From an uncultured Acidimicrobiaceae bacterium (lineage in GTDB: Bacteria > Actinomycetota > Acidimicrobiia > Acidimicrobiales > Microtrichaceae), in contig CALMLJ010000552.1 of assembly GCA_937868025.1 (NCBI GenBank), forward strand, positions 1-16,023: a DNA stretch of 16,023 bases, read 5' to 3'. Of this stretch, positions 9,415 through 16,023 are shown one piece after another; the first letter of the stretch is position 1; the number at the start of each line of letters is the position of its first letter. A program made the position numbers and the translations under genes. Under the pieces are notes generated by a model that was not told the origin of the DNA, made no database searches, and was given only the letters and a program-made list of their open reading frames with translations.

Positions 9415-9442
9415 CTCACCCGTTCGTATGTGAACGGCTGAG
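9415..9442. terminator. Hairpin between convergent genes, likely bidirectional terminator
   Basis: CTCA-c-CCGTTC (9415-9425) pairs with GAACGG-c-TGAG (9432-9442) around a 6-base loop GTATGT, giving 10 pairs and one C/C mismatch. An outer GAACT (9405-9409) can pair with AGTTC (9448-9452). It fills the 64-base gap between two convergent genes. There is no U-tract on either strand, so efficiency is uncertain. Confidence 0.55.
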
Positions 9443-9455
9443 CCTCGAGTTCGGC

Positions 9456-10349
9456 TCAAGCTGCCGGTGGGGCCAGCATCAACTTGAGGTCGTCGGCCGT
9501 GATGGTGGCGGGTTCGGTCGTCGCCATGAAGTCGAGCAGGATCTCGGCGAACTCGGCCGGGGCTTCGAAGTGCGGGAAGTGTCCGCACCCCTCGAAGATC
9601 TCGAGACGGCTGGCCGGCATGGCCTCGTGCGCCGCGTACGCGTGCGAGACCGGGATCACCGGGTCCTGGTCGCCCCACACGATCATCGACGGCACCCGGG
9701 CCGAGAGGTACAGCTTGTCGTGAGCGCTGACCCGCTGACCGTGGGTGTCGACCACGGCACGCAACGTCTGCACGAACGCCGATCGGGTCGCACCGTCGGT
9801 CAACGACGCGTACGCCCGCCACATCTCGAAGGCCTGCGGCGACGGTCGCAAGCCGATCTTGGCGAGGGCCCGGCCCACCGCGTTGCCGGCATCGCGGAAG
9901 AACGGGAGGAACGCCGGGGTCATCAACAGGTCGACGCCCGGCGCGGCGAGGACCTTGAGGATCGACATGACCTCCTCGCCGAGGCCGCCCGAGCCGACCA
10001 GCACGAGCCGCTCGACGCGCTCGGGGTACTGGTAACAGAACTGCATGGCGACGCCACCGCCGAGTGACTGGCCGACGATCGTCACGCGGTCGTGGCCGAG
10101 CGTCGTGATCAGGTCGCGCAGGAACGACGCCGATGCGCCGAGCGAGTAGTCGCCGCGGGGCTTCGCGGAACGGCCGTGACCGGGAAGGTCGGGCGCAACG
10201 ACCGTGGCGTGGGCGGCGAGGAGCGGGATGACCGGCTTCCACGTCGACGAGCTACCCGCCATGCCGTGGACGAGCAGGACCACTGGGCCCTCGCCCGCAG
10301 TCCGATAGGCGACCTCATGACCGTGCACCCGTACCGTTGACAGTTCCAC
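9456..10349 (-). CDS. Alpha/beta fold hydrolase
   Basis: This 297-residue cytoplasmic protein has the complete alpha/beta hydrolase pattern: the HGMAGSSSTW oxyanion loop at 29-38, PDLPGHGRSAKP at 53-64, nucleophile S95 in GQSLGG, acid D229 in WGDQDPVIP and H257 in GCGHFPH. It resembles C-C bond hydrolases and esterases of aromatic or lipid degradation, but the substrate cannot be read from sequence. The start is GTG 10349, supported by a GGAGG (complement of 10355-10359) 5 nt upstream, one of the few good Shine-Dalgarno sites here. It lies 51 bases downstream of the small glycine-zipper gene on the same strand. Two back-to-back palindromes in that gap suggest separate control. Confidence 0.93.
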   Translation of the reverse strand: MELSTVRVHGHEVAYRTAGEGPVVLLVHGMAGSSSTWKPVIPLLAAHATVVAPDLPGHGRSAKPRGDYSLGASASFLRDLITTLGHDRVTIVGQSLGGGVAMQFCYQYPERVERLVLVGSGGLGEEVMSILKVLAAPGVDLLMTPAFLPFFRDAGNAVGRALAKIGLRPSPQAFEMWRAYASLTDGATRSAFVQTLRAVVDTHGQRVSAHDKLYLSARVPSMIVWGDQDPVIPVSHAYAAHEAMPASRLEIFEGCGHFPHFEAPAEFAEILLDFMATTEPATITADDLKLMLAPPAA

Positions 10350-10357
10350 GACGACCT

Positions 10358-10380
10358 CCGATGATCGGACGCTCGAGCGT
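10358..10380. promoter_or_regulatory. Two adjacent palindromes before the hydrolase gene
   Basis: CCGAT-G-ATCGG (10358-10368) is directly followed by the perfect palindrome ACGCTCGAGCGT (10369-10380). Both sit in the 51-base gap upstream of the hydrolase gene, just outside its ribosome binding site. They could be operators or a weak attenuating structure. Confidence 0.4.
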
Positions 10381-10400
10381 ACCCCTTCGGTCGGGTTCGG

Positions 10401-10727
10401 CTACAGGTCGTTGCCCTCGTCGTCGCCGGACGGCTTCTCGGAGGACGATCCCTTGATGGTGTCGACGAACGCCTCGGCACCGTTGGCCACAGCCTTTCCG
10501 ATCCCACCGGCTCCCTCGACGACGGCCTTGCCGACCGCCTCGGCGCCGTCGTAGACGGCCTTGCCGAGCGACTGGCCGACCTGGCTGCCGACGACACCAC
10601 CGACCACCGCACCGACGAACGTGCCGACCACGGGGATCGGGATGGCACTCCCGAGAGCCGCCCCCGACAGCACACCGCCGCCGAGCCCGGCCATCTTGCC
10701 GATGTCTTCCTTCTCCTGGTCGTCCAT
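10401..10727 (-). CDS. Small glycine-zipper protein with 11-residue amphipathic repeats
   Basis: I do not recognise a named family for this 108-residue protein. Residues 1-12 are charged (MDDQEKEDIGKM). Residues 14-51 are a Gly/Ala/Val-rich hydrophobic segment with many GxxxG spacings and a central PIPVVG turn, like a two-helix glycine zipper that could insert into a membrane. Residues 55-87 hold three 11-residue repeats: GKAVYDGAEAV, GKAVVEGAGGI and GKAVANGAEAF. The C-terminus is short, acidic and polar. ATG 10727 is chosen because AAAGG lies 8 nt upstream; the frame stays open to 11012, but that part overlaps the divergent ACT gene and has no sensible composition. It may be a membrane-binding or stress-related protein, or a pore-forming peptide (inference). 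Confidence 0.75.
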   Translation of the reverse strand: MDDQEKEDIGKMAGLGGGVLSGAALGSAIPIPVVGTFVGAVVGGVVGSQVGQSLGKAVYDGAEAVGKAVVEGAGGIGKAVANGAEAFVDTIKGSSSEKPSGDDEGNDL

Positions 10728-10856
10728 CTCCGCCACCTTTCGATCGGACTGCGCCGTTGCGCCGGACGGCATCACGAGCGACGCCGGCCGTGACCGAACG
10801 GTAACGCAGTTCCGTCGCCCGGGCGCCTCGCTCACGACCGCGGAACCCCTCGGGCG

Positions 10857-10871
10857 CTCAGCCAAACTGAG
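10857..10871 (+). promoter_or_regulatory. Inverted repeat and weak -10 before the ACT-domain gene
   Basis: CTCAG-CCAAA-CTGAG is an inverted repeat ending 4 bases before ATG 10876. Within it CAAACT (10863-10868) is a weak -10-like hexamer 7 nt before the ATG, the same spacing as at other leaderless starts here. The 148-base gap 10728-10875 must also hold the promoter for the leftward glycine-zipper gene, which I could not place. Confidence 0.3.
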
Positions 10872-10875
10872 GGTC

Positions 10876-11262
10876 ATGCCATCCTTTCCCGTCACGATCC
10901 GTCCGCTCTCGTTGCGAGTGCTCGAAGGTGCGCTCGTCGTGGAGGCGGGTGACGACCTCGACGGCATCGACGACTCGGTCATCGGCGTCGTCCGCGCGCC
11001 GGACAGCGTCACGATCGTGCGTCGATCAGCGCCCGGCTCGCCACCGGCTGCGGCGTGGCGGGCCCTCTACGCCGACGCGGGACACGCGCTCGACCTTCCC
11101 GGCGTGCTCGTCGGTGTGCTCGCTCCCCTCGCGAATGCGGGCATCGAGGTGTACGTACTCTCGACGATCGACCGGGACCTGGTCCTCGTGCCCGAGGATC
11201 TTGTGGCGGACGCCGCCGACGCGCTGCGCCTCGCCGGTCACGCCGTCGCACCGATCGATTGA
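10876..11262 (+). CDS. ACT-domain protein
   Basis: The 128-residue protein has an N-terminal segment of about 50 residues (ending VVRAPDSVTIVRR) and a C-terminal ACT_7-like domain at about 65-125. Its key stretch is GVLVGVLAPLANAGIEVYVLSTIDRDLVLVPEDLVADAADALRLAGH. ACT domains bind amino acids or other small ligands and usually control metabolic enzymes; stand-alone two-ACT proteins of this kind are mostly uncharacterised. ATG 10876 is chosen because the longer frame (open to 10561) would run antisense through the glycine-zipper gene. There is no Shine-Dalgarno, so it may be leaderless. It is divergent from the glycine-zipper gene and 52 bases from the next rightward gene, which has its own -10 element. 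Confidence 0.8.
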   Translation: MPSFPVTIRPLSLRVLEGALVVEAGDDLDGIDDSVIGVVRAPDSVTIVRRSAPGSPPAAAWRALYADAGHALDLPGVLVGVLAPLANAGIEVYVLSTIDRDLVLVPEDLVADAADALRLAGHAVAPID

Positions 11263-11301
11263 CGACTGCGGGTCGCGGGCGCGGCCATCCTGACGCGTGC
11301 A

Positions 11302-11307
11302 TAAGGT
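11302..11307 (+). promoter_or_regulatory. Leaderless -10 element of the F420-type oxidoreductase gene
   Basis: TAAGGT lies 7 nt before ATG 11315 and fits TAnnnT. A GTG at 11297 is in frame upstream, but using it would put the -10 inside the coding region, so ATG 11315 is the better start. Confidence 0.5.
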
Positions 11308-11314
11308 GACCGCC

Positions 11315-12277
11315 ATGACCAAGCTCGGCTACCAGATCCCCAACTTCACCTATCCCGGCGTGGCCGCGGACCAGATCTTCGACAACCTCGTCACGCAGGC
11401 GAAGGCGGCCGAAGCGGCCGGGTTCGACCGTATCTTCCTGATGGACCACTTCTACCAACTGCCGGGCATCGGCGACCCCGACGACTACATGCTCGAGTGC
11501 TACACGACCCTCGCGGCGCTCGCCCAGCACACCGACAAGGTCCGCCTCTCGGCACTCGTCACCGGCAACACCTACCGCAATCCTGCAGTGCTGGCGAAGA
11601 TCATCACCGCCCTCGACCACGTGTCGCATGGGCGTGCCAGCCTCGGTATCGGCTCGGGGTGGTTCGAGCTCGAGCACGACGCCTACGGCATCCCGTTCAA
11701 CACGTTCTCCGAGCGGTTCGAGAAGCTCGAGGAGGCACTCAACATCATCCTGCCGATGCTGCGCGGCGAACGGCCCACGCTGCACGGCGAGCACTACCAC
11801 GTGACCGAGGCCATCAACTCCCCGGCGCCGGTGTCGAAGATCCCCGTCATGATCGGCGGCAACGGCGAGAAGAAGACGCTCCGCATGGTGGCGCAGTACG
11901 CGGACGAGGCGAACTTCACGTGCACCCCCGAGGAGGTGCCTCGCAAGATGGAAGCCCTTGCGGCGCACTGCGAACGGCTGGGCCGTGATCGCTCCGAGAT
12001 CAAGGTCACCAAGCTCGTGATGATGGTGATCGGCAACACCCACGACGAAGCAGTGGCGTCAGCGGACGAGTTCATCGCCAACCACGGCTGGCCGCCGGAG
12101 GTCGTCGAACTGCTCAAGCCCCGCATGACCCTCGGAGACCCCGACGAGGTCGGCGCCGAGATCGTCAAGCTCAAGGAGCTCGGCCTCGACGGCATCACCA
12201 TGAACCTGGTCGCCGGCGCGCACCGGCCCGAGATGATCGAGCTCGCCGCAGCGACCTCCCTGAAGGCGCTCAGCTAG
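11315..12277 (+). CDS. LLM class oxidoreductase, probably F420-dependent
   Basis: The 320-residue protein is a luciferase-like TIM-barrel enzyme of the actinobacterial F420-dependent group. The visible pattern is MTKLGYQIPNFTYP at the N-terminus, EAAGFDRIFLMDHF at 33-46, ALVTGNTYRNPAVLAKIITALDHVSHGRASLGIGSGWFELEHDAYGIPF at 80-128 and a later PVMIGGNGEKKTLRMVAQYAD. GTGW-type and HGR segments line the cofactor pocket. It would transfer hydride between F420H2 and an unknown organic substrate in the cytoplasm; FMN use cannot be excluded. It differs clearly from the SsuD-like enzyme at 2067. It ends directly at a strong terminator and is convergent with the urease operon, so it is probably a single-gene transcript. 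Confidence 0.88.
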   Translation: MTKLGYQIPNFTYPGVAADQIFDNLVTQAKAAEAAGFDRIFLMDHFYQLPGIGDPDDYMLECYTTLAALAQHTDKVRLSALVTGNTYRNPAVLAKIITALDHVSHGRASLGIGSGWFELEHDAYGIPFNTFSERFEKLEEALNIILPMLRGERPTLHGEHYHVTEAINSPAPVSKIPVMIGGNGEKKTLRMVAQYADEANFTCTPEEVPRKMEALAAHCERLGRDRSEIKVTKLVMMVIGNTHDEAVASADEFIANHGWPPEVVELLKPRMTLGDPDEVGAEIVKLKELGLDGITMNLVAGAHRPEMIELAAATSLKALS

Positions 12278-12294
12278 CCCCCCTCGGGGGTTTT
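12278..12294 (+). terminator. Intrinsic terminator of the F420-type oxidoreductase gene
   Basis: A C6 run (12278-12283), TC, then G5 (12286-12290) can form a compact GC hairpin followed by TTTT (12291-12294). It starts at the first base after the stop codon. Its G-run is shared with the longer hairpin that follows, so the two folds are mutually exclusive. Confidence 0.7.
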
Positions 12295-12342
12295 GTACTG
12301 CGAGACGTACCGCTCGCGGTACCCCTCGCAGTGCAAAACCCC
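12287..12342. repeat. Long nested hairpin between convergent genes
   Basis: An 18-base left arm (12287-12304, GGGGTTTTGTACTGCGAG) pairs with the right arm 12325-12342, with only one G-T wobble. Inside lies a second perfect stem, GTACCG (12307-12312) with CGGTAC (12317-12322), around CTCG. The whole 56-base unit sits between the rightward oxidoreductase and the leftward ureD stop at 12348. It may stop both transcripts, or be a REP-like palindromic element. Confidence 0.75.
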
Positions 12343-12347
12343 GTGGG

Positions 12348-13022
12348 TCAGCGGAGAGCGAGCGTGAGGGTGGCGTCGGGGGCGAGGGGCATGACGGTGG
12401 CGCCCGGCCGAACCGGAGCGGCCGCCCCGACCGCGAGCGTGGTATCGACGCGGCGGGCCTCGCCGATTCCGGCGGGCGTGTCCCACCCCGGGTGGACCGG
12501 ACCGAGCGCGAGATCATTGCGGTAGAGCGGCGCACCGGCTCGGTCGACGCGGAGACGCTGCAGGATCGAGCCCGACTCCTCACCGTGGCGCCCGAGCACG
12601 AGGTGCTCGTTCCACACGAGCGTGGCGTCGGCGGCGAGCTGGATGATCGTCGTGGCCACGTGGTCGCACCCGGCGACGGCGATGACGGGCTCCGGCTCGT
12701 AGACCAGGGTCGCCCCGCGGCCGACCACCACGTTGGTGACGGTGCTCGACCGACCGCCACCGGGCCCTGGAAGGACGATCGAGGCCGCCACCGTCCGAAG
12801 CGTGAGCGTTGCCCCGTCGCCGACGGCGATGTCGAACGTCAGCTCGTCTCCCCCGAGGGGACCGGCGGCGGTGCCGATCACGTACAGCGCGTCGGCGGTC
12901 GGACGCAACGTCAGGGGCGGTTCGGAACGGAGCGTCGTGAGCGCGGTCCGCCCACTTCGGAATTCCGCGACGACCGCGGCCCGGGCGCGAATGCCGGGTC
13001 GCGTCGAGACCGACGGGGTCAC
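12348..13022 (-). CDS. ureD: Urease accessory protein UreD (UreH)
   Basis: This 224-residue protein shows the UreD pattern: SEPPLTLRPT near the N-terminus, LTFDIAVGDGATLTLRTVAASIVLPG, then YEPEPVIAVAGCDH and RLRVDRAGAPLYRNDLALGP. UreD binds apo-urease with UreF and UreG and forms the channel through which nickel reaches the active site. It lies at the end of the leftward urease operon, after ureG, the usual actinobacterial place. Of two GTG starts, 13022 leaves a 16-base gap after ureG and gives the normal short N-terminus. GTG 13058, which overlaps ureG by 20 bases and has GGGGGAG 10 nt upstream, is a real alternative. At this length it is on the short side for the family. Confidence 0.9.
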   Translation of the reverse strand: MTPSVSTRPGIRARAAVVAEFRSGRTALTTLRSEPPLTLRPTADALYVIGTAAGPLGGDELTFDIAVGDGATLTLRTVAASIVLPGPGGGRSSTVTNVVVGRGATLVYEPEPVIAVAGCDHVATTIIQLAADATLVWNEHLVLGRHGEESGSILQRLRVDRAGAPLYRNDLALGPVHPGWDTPAGIGEARRVDTTLAVGAAAPVRPGATVMPLAPDATLTLALR

Positions 13023-13038
13023 GGAGGGCCGATAGCGC

Positions 13039-13710
13039 TCAGTGCTCGTGGTGTGCACCCGGGTCCCACTCCCCCAGCTGCTGGCGGATCCACGTGGCGA
13101 TGTCGGTCGCGAGCGGATCCTCGGTGAGCGAGATGAACGCCGTGGGCAGATCGCCCCGCTTCTCGTCGGCATCGCGGCGCATCACATCGAGATCGGCGTG
13201 GACCAGCGGGGCCAGGTCCGTCTTGTTGATCACGAGGAGATCGGAGGTCGTGATGCCCGGGCCTCCCTTGCGCGGCACCTTGTCGCCACCGGCGACGTCG
13301 ATCACGAACAACTGCAGATCGACCAGCGCCTTGCTGAACGTGGCGGTGAGGTTGTCCCCACCGCTCTCCAGCAGGACGAGGTCCGGCTTGAACTTCGCCT
13401 CCAACCGCTCGACCACATCGAGGTTCTCGCTGATGTCGTCACGGATCGCAGTGTGCGGGCAGCACCCGGTCTGCACTCCGGCGATCCGCTCCACCGGGAT
13501 GACGGCCTTGCGTTCGAGGATCGCAGCGTCCTCCATCGTGAACACGTCGTTCGTCACGACGACCATCTCGAGCTCCTCGGCGAACGCCCGGCACAGCGCG
13601 CCGACCAGCTCGGTCTTGCCGCTGCCGACCGGTCCACCGATCCCGATGCGCAGCGCATCACCGGCATGGGTGTGCCGGTGTGGGTCGTCGGGTCCGTGAT
13701 GTGCTCCCAT
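13039..13710 (-). CDS. ureG: Urease accessory GTPase UreG
   Basis: This 223-residue protein is the SIMIBI-class GTPase that delivers nickel to urease. The P-loop GPVGSGKT is at 26-33, the nickel-binding CPH motif at 84-86 in [12 protein letters not shown], the [11 protein letters not shown] segment at 117-127 and the guanine-specificity motif NKTD at 162-165. The N-terminus is His-rich (HH, then HRHTH, within residues 4-15) and the C-terminus ends HHEH, adding possible nickel ligands. ATG 13710 is preceded by CAGGAG with wide spacing. A longer upstream frame, to 14469, is only the shadow of ureF. It begins 17 bases after the ureF stop, so the genes are co-transcribed. Confidence 0.97.
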   Translation of the reverse strand: MGAHHGPDDPHRHTHAGDALRIGIGGPVGSGKTELVGALCRAFAEELEMVVVTNDVFTMEDAAILERKAVIPVERIAGVQTGCCPHTAIRDDISENLDVVERLEAKFKPDLVLLESGGDNLTATFSKALVDLQLFVIDVAGGDKVPRKGGPGITTSDLLVINKTDLAPLVHADLDVMRRDADEKRGDLPTAFISLTEDPLATDIATWIRQQLGEWDPGAHHEH

Positions 13711-13727
13711 GGCGATCAGTGCTCCTG

Positions 13728-14432
13728 TCAGGTGGCGAAGAGACGCAGGTCCCACGTCTCGTGGTCGACGGCCGCGATCTCGCAGCGCGGGCCGGTTCGG
13801 GCGGGAAGATCGGCGAGCGGCCCGTGAGCGGCTGCGACCGCTGCGGCGACGATCGCGTCGGCCTCGGGCGCCAACGAGACCGCGATCGCGACTGCGGCGA
13901 ACGGGTCGAGGCCCAGCAGACGAACGGCAGCCTGGGCCGGCGTGTTCAACGCGTGATGCACCGACACGGTCGCAGCCCCGACGGGTGACGCACCGGACAC
14001 GACGGCCGCAGCTCCGAGGGCGACCGGCTGGTGAACACCCTCGAGGTGGGCCGCTGACAACGAGGCGAACAGCGGATCGGGCCAGCACCGGGCAGCGACC
14101 CGCGTGAGCTGCCGACCGAGCTTGCGCGACGCGGAGCGCAACGGTGGCGGCGCAATGCGAGCTTCGACCTCCGCATCGAGCTCGGCGATCACGGAGCCCA
14201 ACAGGTCGCTGCCGTCGCGCTGCTCGGCATCGAGCCGGATCACACTCGCGGCGACGAGCGCCGCGTCGGTGAGACCGACGGTCGTCAGCCGACCCCGCAG
14301 GTAGTCCTCGAGAGAACGCTGGCCCGTGACCCGACCGTCGGCAACGGCCGACTCGATGCCCGCCGAGTGCACGTGGCCCCCGGCGGGAAACCGACCGTCG
14401 CCAAGCTGCAACAGCGCCAACAGCGCGCTCAT
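13728..14432 (-). CDS. ureF: Urease accessory protein UreF
   Basis: This 234-residue all-helical protein matches Ure[28 protein letters not shown] at residues 4-30, LEDYLRGRL near 41-49, and [24 protein letters not shown] in the C-terminal half. UreF docks UreG onto the urease-UreD complex and acts on its GTPase cycle. The ATG at 14432 gives the standard N-terminus; no strong Shine-Dalgarno is visible. It is separated from ureC by 91 bases that contain a perfect hairpin, and from ureG by 17 bases. Its length is typical of the family. Confidence 0.95.
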   Translation of the reverse strand: MSALLALLQLGDGRFPAGGHVHSAGIESAVADGRVTGQRSLEDYLRGRLTTVGLTDAALVAASVIRLDAEQRDGSDLLGSVIAELDAEVEARIAPPPLRSASRKLGRQLTRVAARCWPDPLFASLSAAHLEGVHQPVALGAAAVVSGASPVGAATVSVHHALNTPAQAAVRLLGLDPFAAVAIAVSLAPEADAIVAAAVAAAHGPLADLPARTGPRCEIAAVDHETWDLRLFAT

Positions 14433-14454
14433 CGCGCCCGACCGCCCCGCTTCT

Positions 14455-14493
14455 GCGGGTACTTGTCACCAGCAGGTGAGGACAAGTACCCGC
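14455..14493. repeat. Perfect 13-bp hairpin between ureC and ureF
   Basis: GCGGGTACTTGTC (14455-14467) is the exact reverse complement of 14481-14493. The 13-base loop can partly pair further (ACC with GGT around AGCA). It occupies the 91-base gap between ureC and ureF and has no U-tract after it on the transcribed strand. It probably acts as an RNA-stabilising or partial-termination structure, or is a REP-like repeat. Confidence 0.75.
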
Positions 14494-14523
14494 GAAACCT
14501 GTGGTGGGGAACCGACCCGCCCA

Positions 14524-16023
14524 TCAGAAGAGGAAGTAGCGCTGGGCCATCGGGAGCTCGGCAGCGGGAGCTGCCTCGATGAGCTCGCCGTCGATGCGCA
14601 CGGCGAACGTGTCCGGGTCGACGGTGATGTCGGGACGGGCGTCGTTGAGCGGGAGGTCGGCCTTGGTGAGCGAGCGGCAGTCGTCGACGGCGACCATGCG
14701 CTTGTCGAGGCCGTACCGCTCGCCGAGCGATGCACCCACGCCCTGCAGGGCCAGGGGCGCCACGAACGTCACGCTCGTCGCGGCCGCGGCCTTGGGCTGC
14801 GCTCCGAACATCGGCCGCGGGAGCACCGGCTGCGGGGTCGGGATCGACGCGTTGGCGTCGCCCATCTGCGCCCAGGCGATGAAGCCGCCCTTGAGCACGA
14901 CGTGCGCCCGAACCCCGAAGAACTTCGGATCCCACAACACCAGATCCGCCAGCTTGCCGACGGCGACCGAGCCCACCTCGGACGCCAAACCGTGCGCCAG
15001 CGCCGGACAGATCGTGTACTTGGCCACGTAGCGCTTGGCGCGCTCGTTGTCGGCGGCACCGTCACCGGGCAACGAACCACGACGCGCCTTCATCACGTGC
15101 GCCGTCTGCCACGTGCGCATCACGACCTCGCCGATGCGACCCATGGCCTGGCTGTCGGACCCGATCATCGAGATGGCGCCCAGGTCGTGGAGGATGTCCT
15201 CCGCCGCGATCGTCGACGGCCGGATGCGACTCTCGGCGAACGCGAGGTCCTCGGGGATCCGGGGGTTGAGGTGGTGGCACACCATCAACATGTCGAGGTG
15301 CTCGTCGACCGTGTTCACCGTGTGGGGCCGGGTCGGGTTGGTCGACGACGGCAGCACGTTGGGCTGGGCACACACGGTGATGATGTCGGGAGCGTGGCCG
15401 CCGCCGGCACCCTCGGTGTGATACGTGTGGATCGTCCGCCCGGCGATGGCGTCGAGCGTGCTCTGCACGTAGCCCGCCTCGTTGAGCGTGTCGGTGTGGA
15501 TCGCGACCTGCACCCCCTGCTCGTCGCAGATGGTGAGGCAGGCGTCGATGACCGCCGGCGTCGTGCCCCAGTCCTCGTGCAGCTTGAACCCGCTCAGGCC
15601 ACCGGCGAGCTGCTCGCGCAGACCGTCGAGCGAGGTCGTGTTGCCCTTGCCGAGCAGGGCGACGTTGACGGGCATGCCGTCCATCGCCCGGAGCATCATC
15701 TCGGTGTTCCACGCCCCCGCGGTGACGGTGGTGGCCTTCGTGCCCTCGGCCGGCCCGGTGCCGCCGCCGACGACGGTGGTGATGCCACCGCCGAGCGCCT
15801 CGGTGACGAGTTCGGGACAGATGAGGTGCACGTGACTGTCGACCGCCCCGGCCGTGAGGATCTTGCCGTTGCCGGAGATGATCTCGGTGGACGGACCGAT
15901 GACGAGGGCGGGATCGACGCCGTCCATCGTGTCGGGATTGCCGGCCTTGCCGATGCCGACGATGCGGCCGTCGCGCACGCCGATGTCGGCCTTGACGATG
16001 CCCCAGTGGTCGAGGATGACGGC
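14524..16023 (-). CDS. ureC: Urease subunit alpha UreC (5' end off the window)
   Basis: The frame is open to the right edge; 499 residues are visible, ending in the classic AQRYFLF. UreC hydrolyses urea to ammonia and carbamate with a dinuclear nickel site. Every expected active-site residue is present (Klebsiella numbering): H134 and H136 in SHVHLICPE, carbamylated K217 in [10 protein letters not shown]246 in [10 protein letters not shown]272 in [10 protein letters not shown]319 and H320 in MVCHHL, and D360 in GSDSQAMGR. Constant spacing of these shows that about 70 N-terminal residues lie beyond 16023, and that there is no internal insertion or deletion. A methionine-like GTG start at 15978 inside the frame is not the true start. 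ureA and ureB are expected upstream. The enzyme looks fully functional. Confidence 0.98.
   Translation of the reverse strand, partial: AVILDHWGIVKADIGVRDGRIVGIGKAGNPDTMDGVDPALVIGPSTEIISGNGKILTAGAVDSHVHLICPELVTEALGGGITTVVGGGTGPAEGTKATTVTAGAWNTEMMLRAMDGMPVNVALLGKGNTTSLDGLREQLAGGLSGFKLHEDWGTTPAVIDACLTICDEQGVQVAIHTDTLNEAGYVQSTLDAIAGRTIHTYHTEGAGGGHAPDIITVCAQPNVLPSSTNPTRPHTVNTVDEHLDMLMVCHHLNPRIPEDLAFAESRIRPSTIAAEDILHDLGAISMIGSDSQAMGRIGEVVMRTWQTAHVMKARRGSLPGDGAADNERAKRYVAKYTICPALAHGLASEVGSVAVGKLADLVLWDPKFFGVRAHVVLKGGFIAWAQMGDANASIPTPQPVLPRPMFGAQPKAAAATSVTFVAPLALQGVGASLGERYGLDKRMVAVDDCRSLTKADLPLNDARPDITVDPDTFAVRIDGELIEAAPAAELPMAQRYFLF

Noticed and set aside
10728..11012. An N-terminal extension of the glycine-zipper protein to 203 residues.
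   Set aside because: The extra part overlaps the ACT-domain gene on the other strand and has shadow-like composition. A ribosome binding site supports ATG 10727.
13711..14469. An N-terminal extension making UreG 476 residues long.
   Set aside because: The extra part reads through ureF in a wrong frame; UreG starts normally at ATG 13710.

Overview
The window looks like ordinary chromosomal DNA from a very GC-rich actinobacterium. Codon third positions are almost all G or C, genes start often with GTG, Shine-Dalgarno sequences are rare, and several genes have a -10-like hexamer 6-7 nt before the start codon, as in leaderless transcription. The abundance of LLM-type flavin/F420 oxidoreductases and a urease order C-F-G-D without ureE also fit Actinobacteria. 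An Acidimicrobiia (Ilumatobacter-like) source is my best guess, inferred only. I see no phage, plasmid, transposase, CRISPR, tRNA or rRNA signal, and no gene-free stretch over 300 bases.

Left part (1-4898): a Gfo/Idh/MocA-type dehydrogenase, cut by the left edge, runs leftward. It is divergent from a four-gene rightward operon: aldo/keto reductase, SsuD-like LLM flavin monooxygenase, renalase-like FAD oxidoreductase and a DUF2071/YqjF protein. The first three overlap by 4 bases (GTGA). The two start codons of the divergent pair are 19 bases apart and sit symmetrically on a 15-base inverted repeat that carries both -10 elements, so this is probably one bidirectional leaderless promoter.

Middle (5002-11262): a secreted lipoprotein with a Pro/Thr linker and a parallel beta-helix domain; an alpha/beta hydrolase whose reading frame is broken by one missing base near its N-terminus; a CASTOR/POLLUX-type two-TM ion channel with tandem RCK domains; a convergent alpha/beta hydrolase; a small glycine-zipper protein with three 11-residue amphipathic repeats; and a divergently placed ACT-domain protein.

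Right part (11315-16023): an F420-type LLM oxidoreductase ends at an elaborate terminator/hairpin region, where it meets the leftward urease operon: ureC (5' end off the window), ureF, ureG and ureD. UreC supplies the nickel active site; UreF, UreG and UreD form the GTP-dependent nickel-insertion complex. A perfect 13-bp hairpin separates the structural gene ureC from the maturation genes.

I found no wholly new multi-gene system. The most notable items are the symmetric divergent promoter, the two long intergenic hairpins at urease-operon boundaries, the 11-mer repeat protein and the frameshifted hydrolase.
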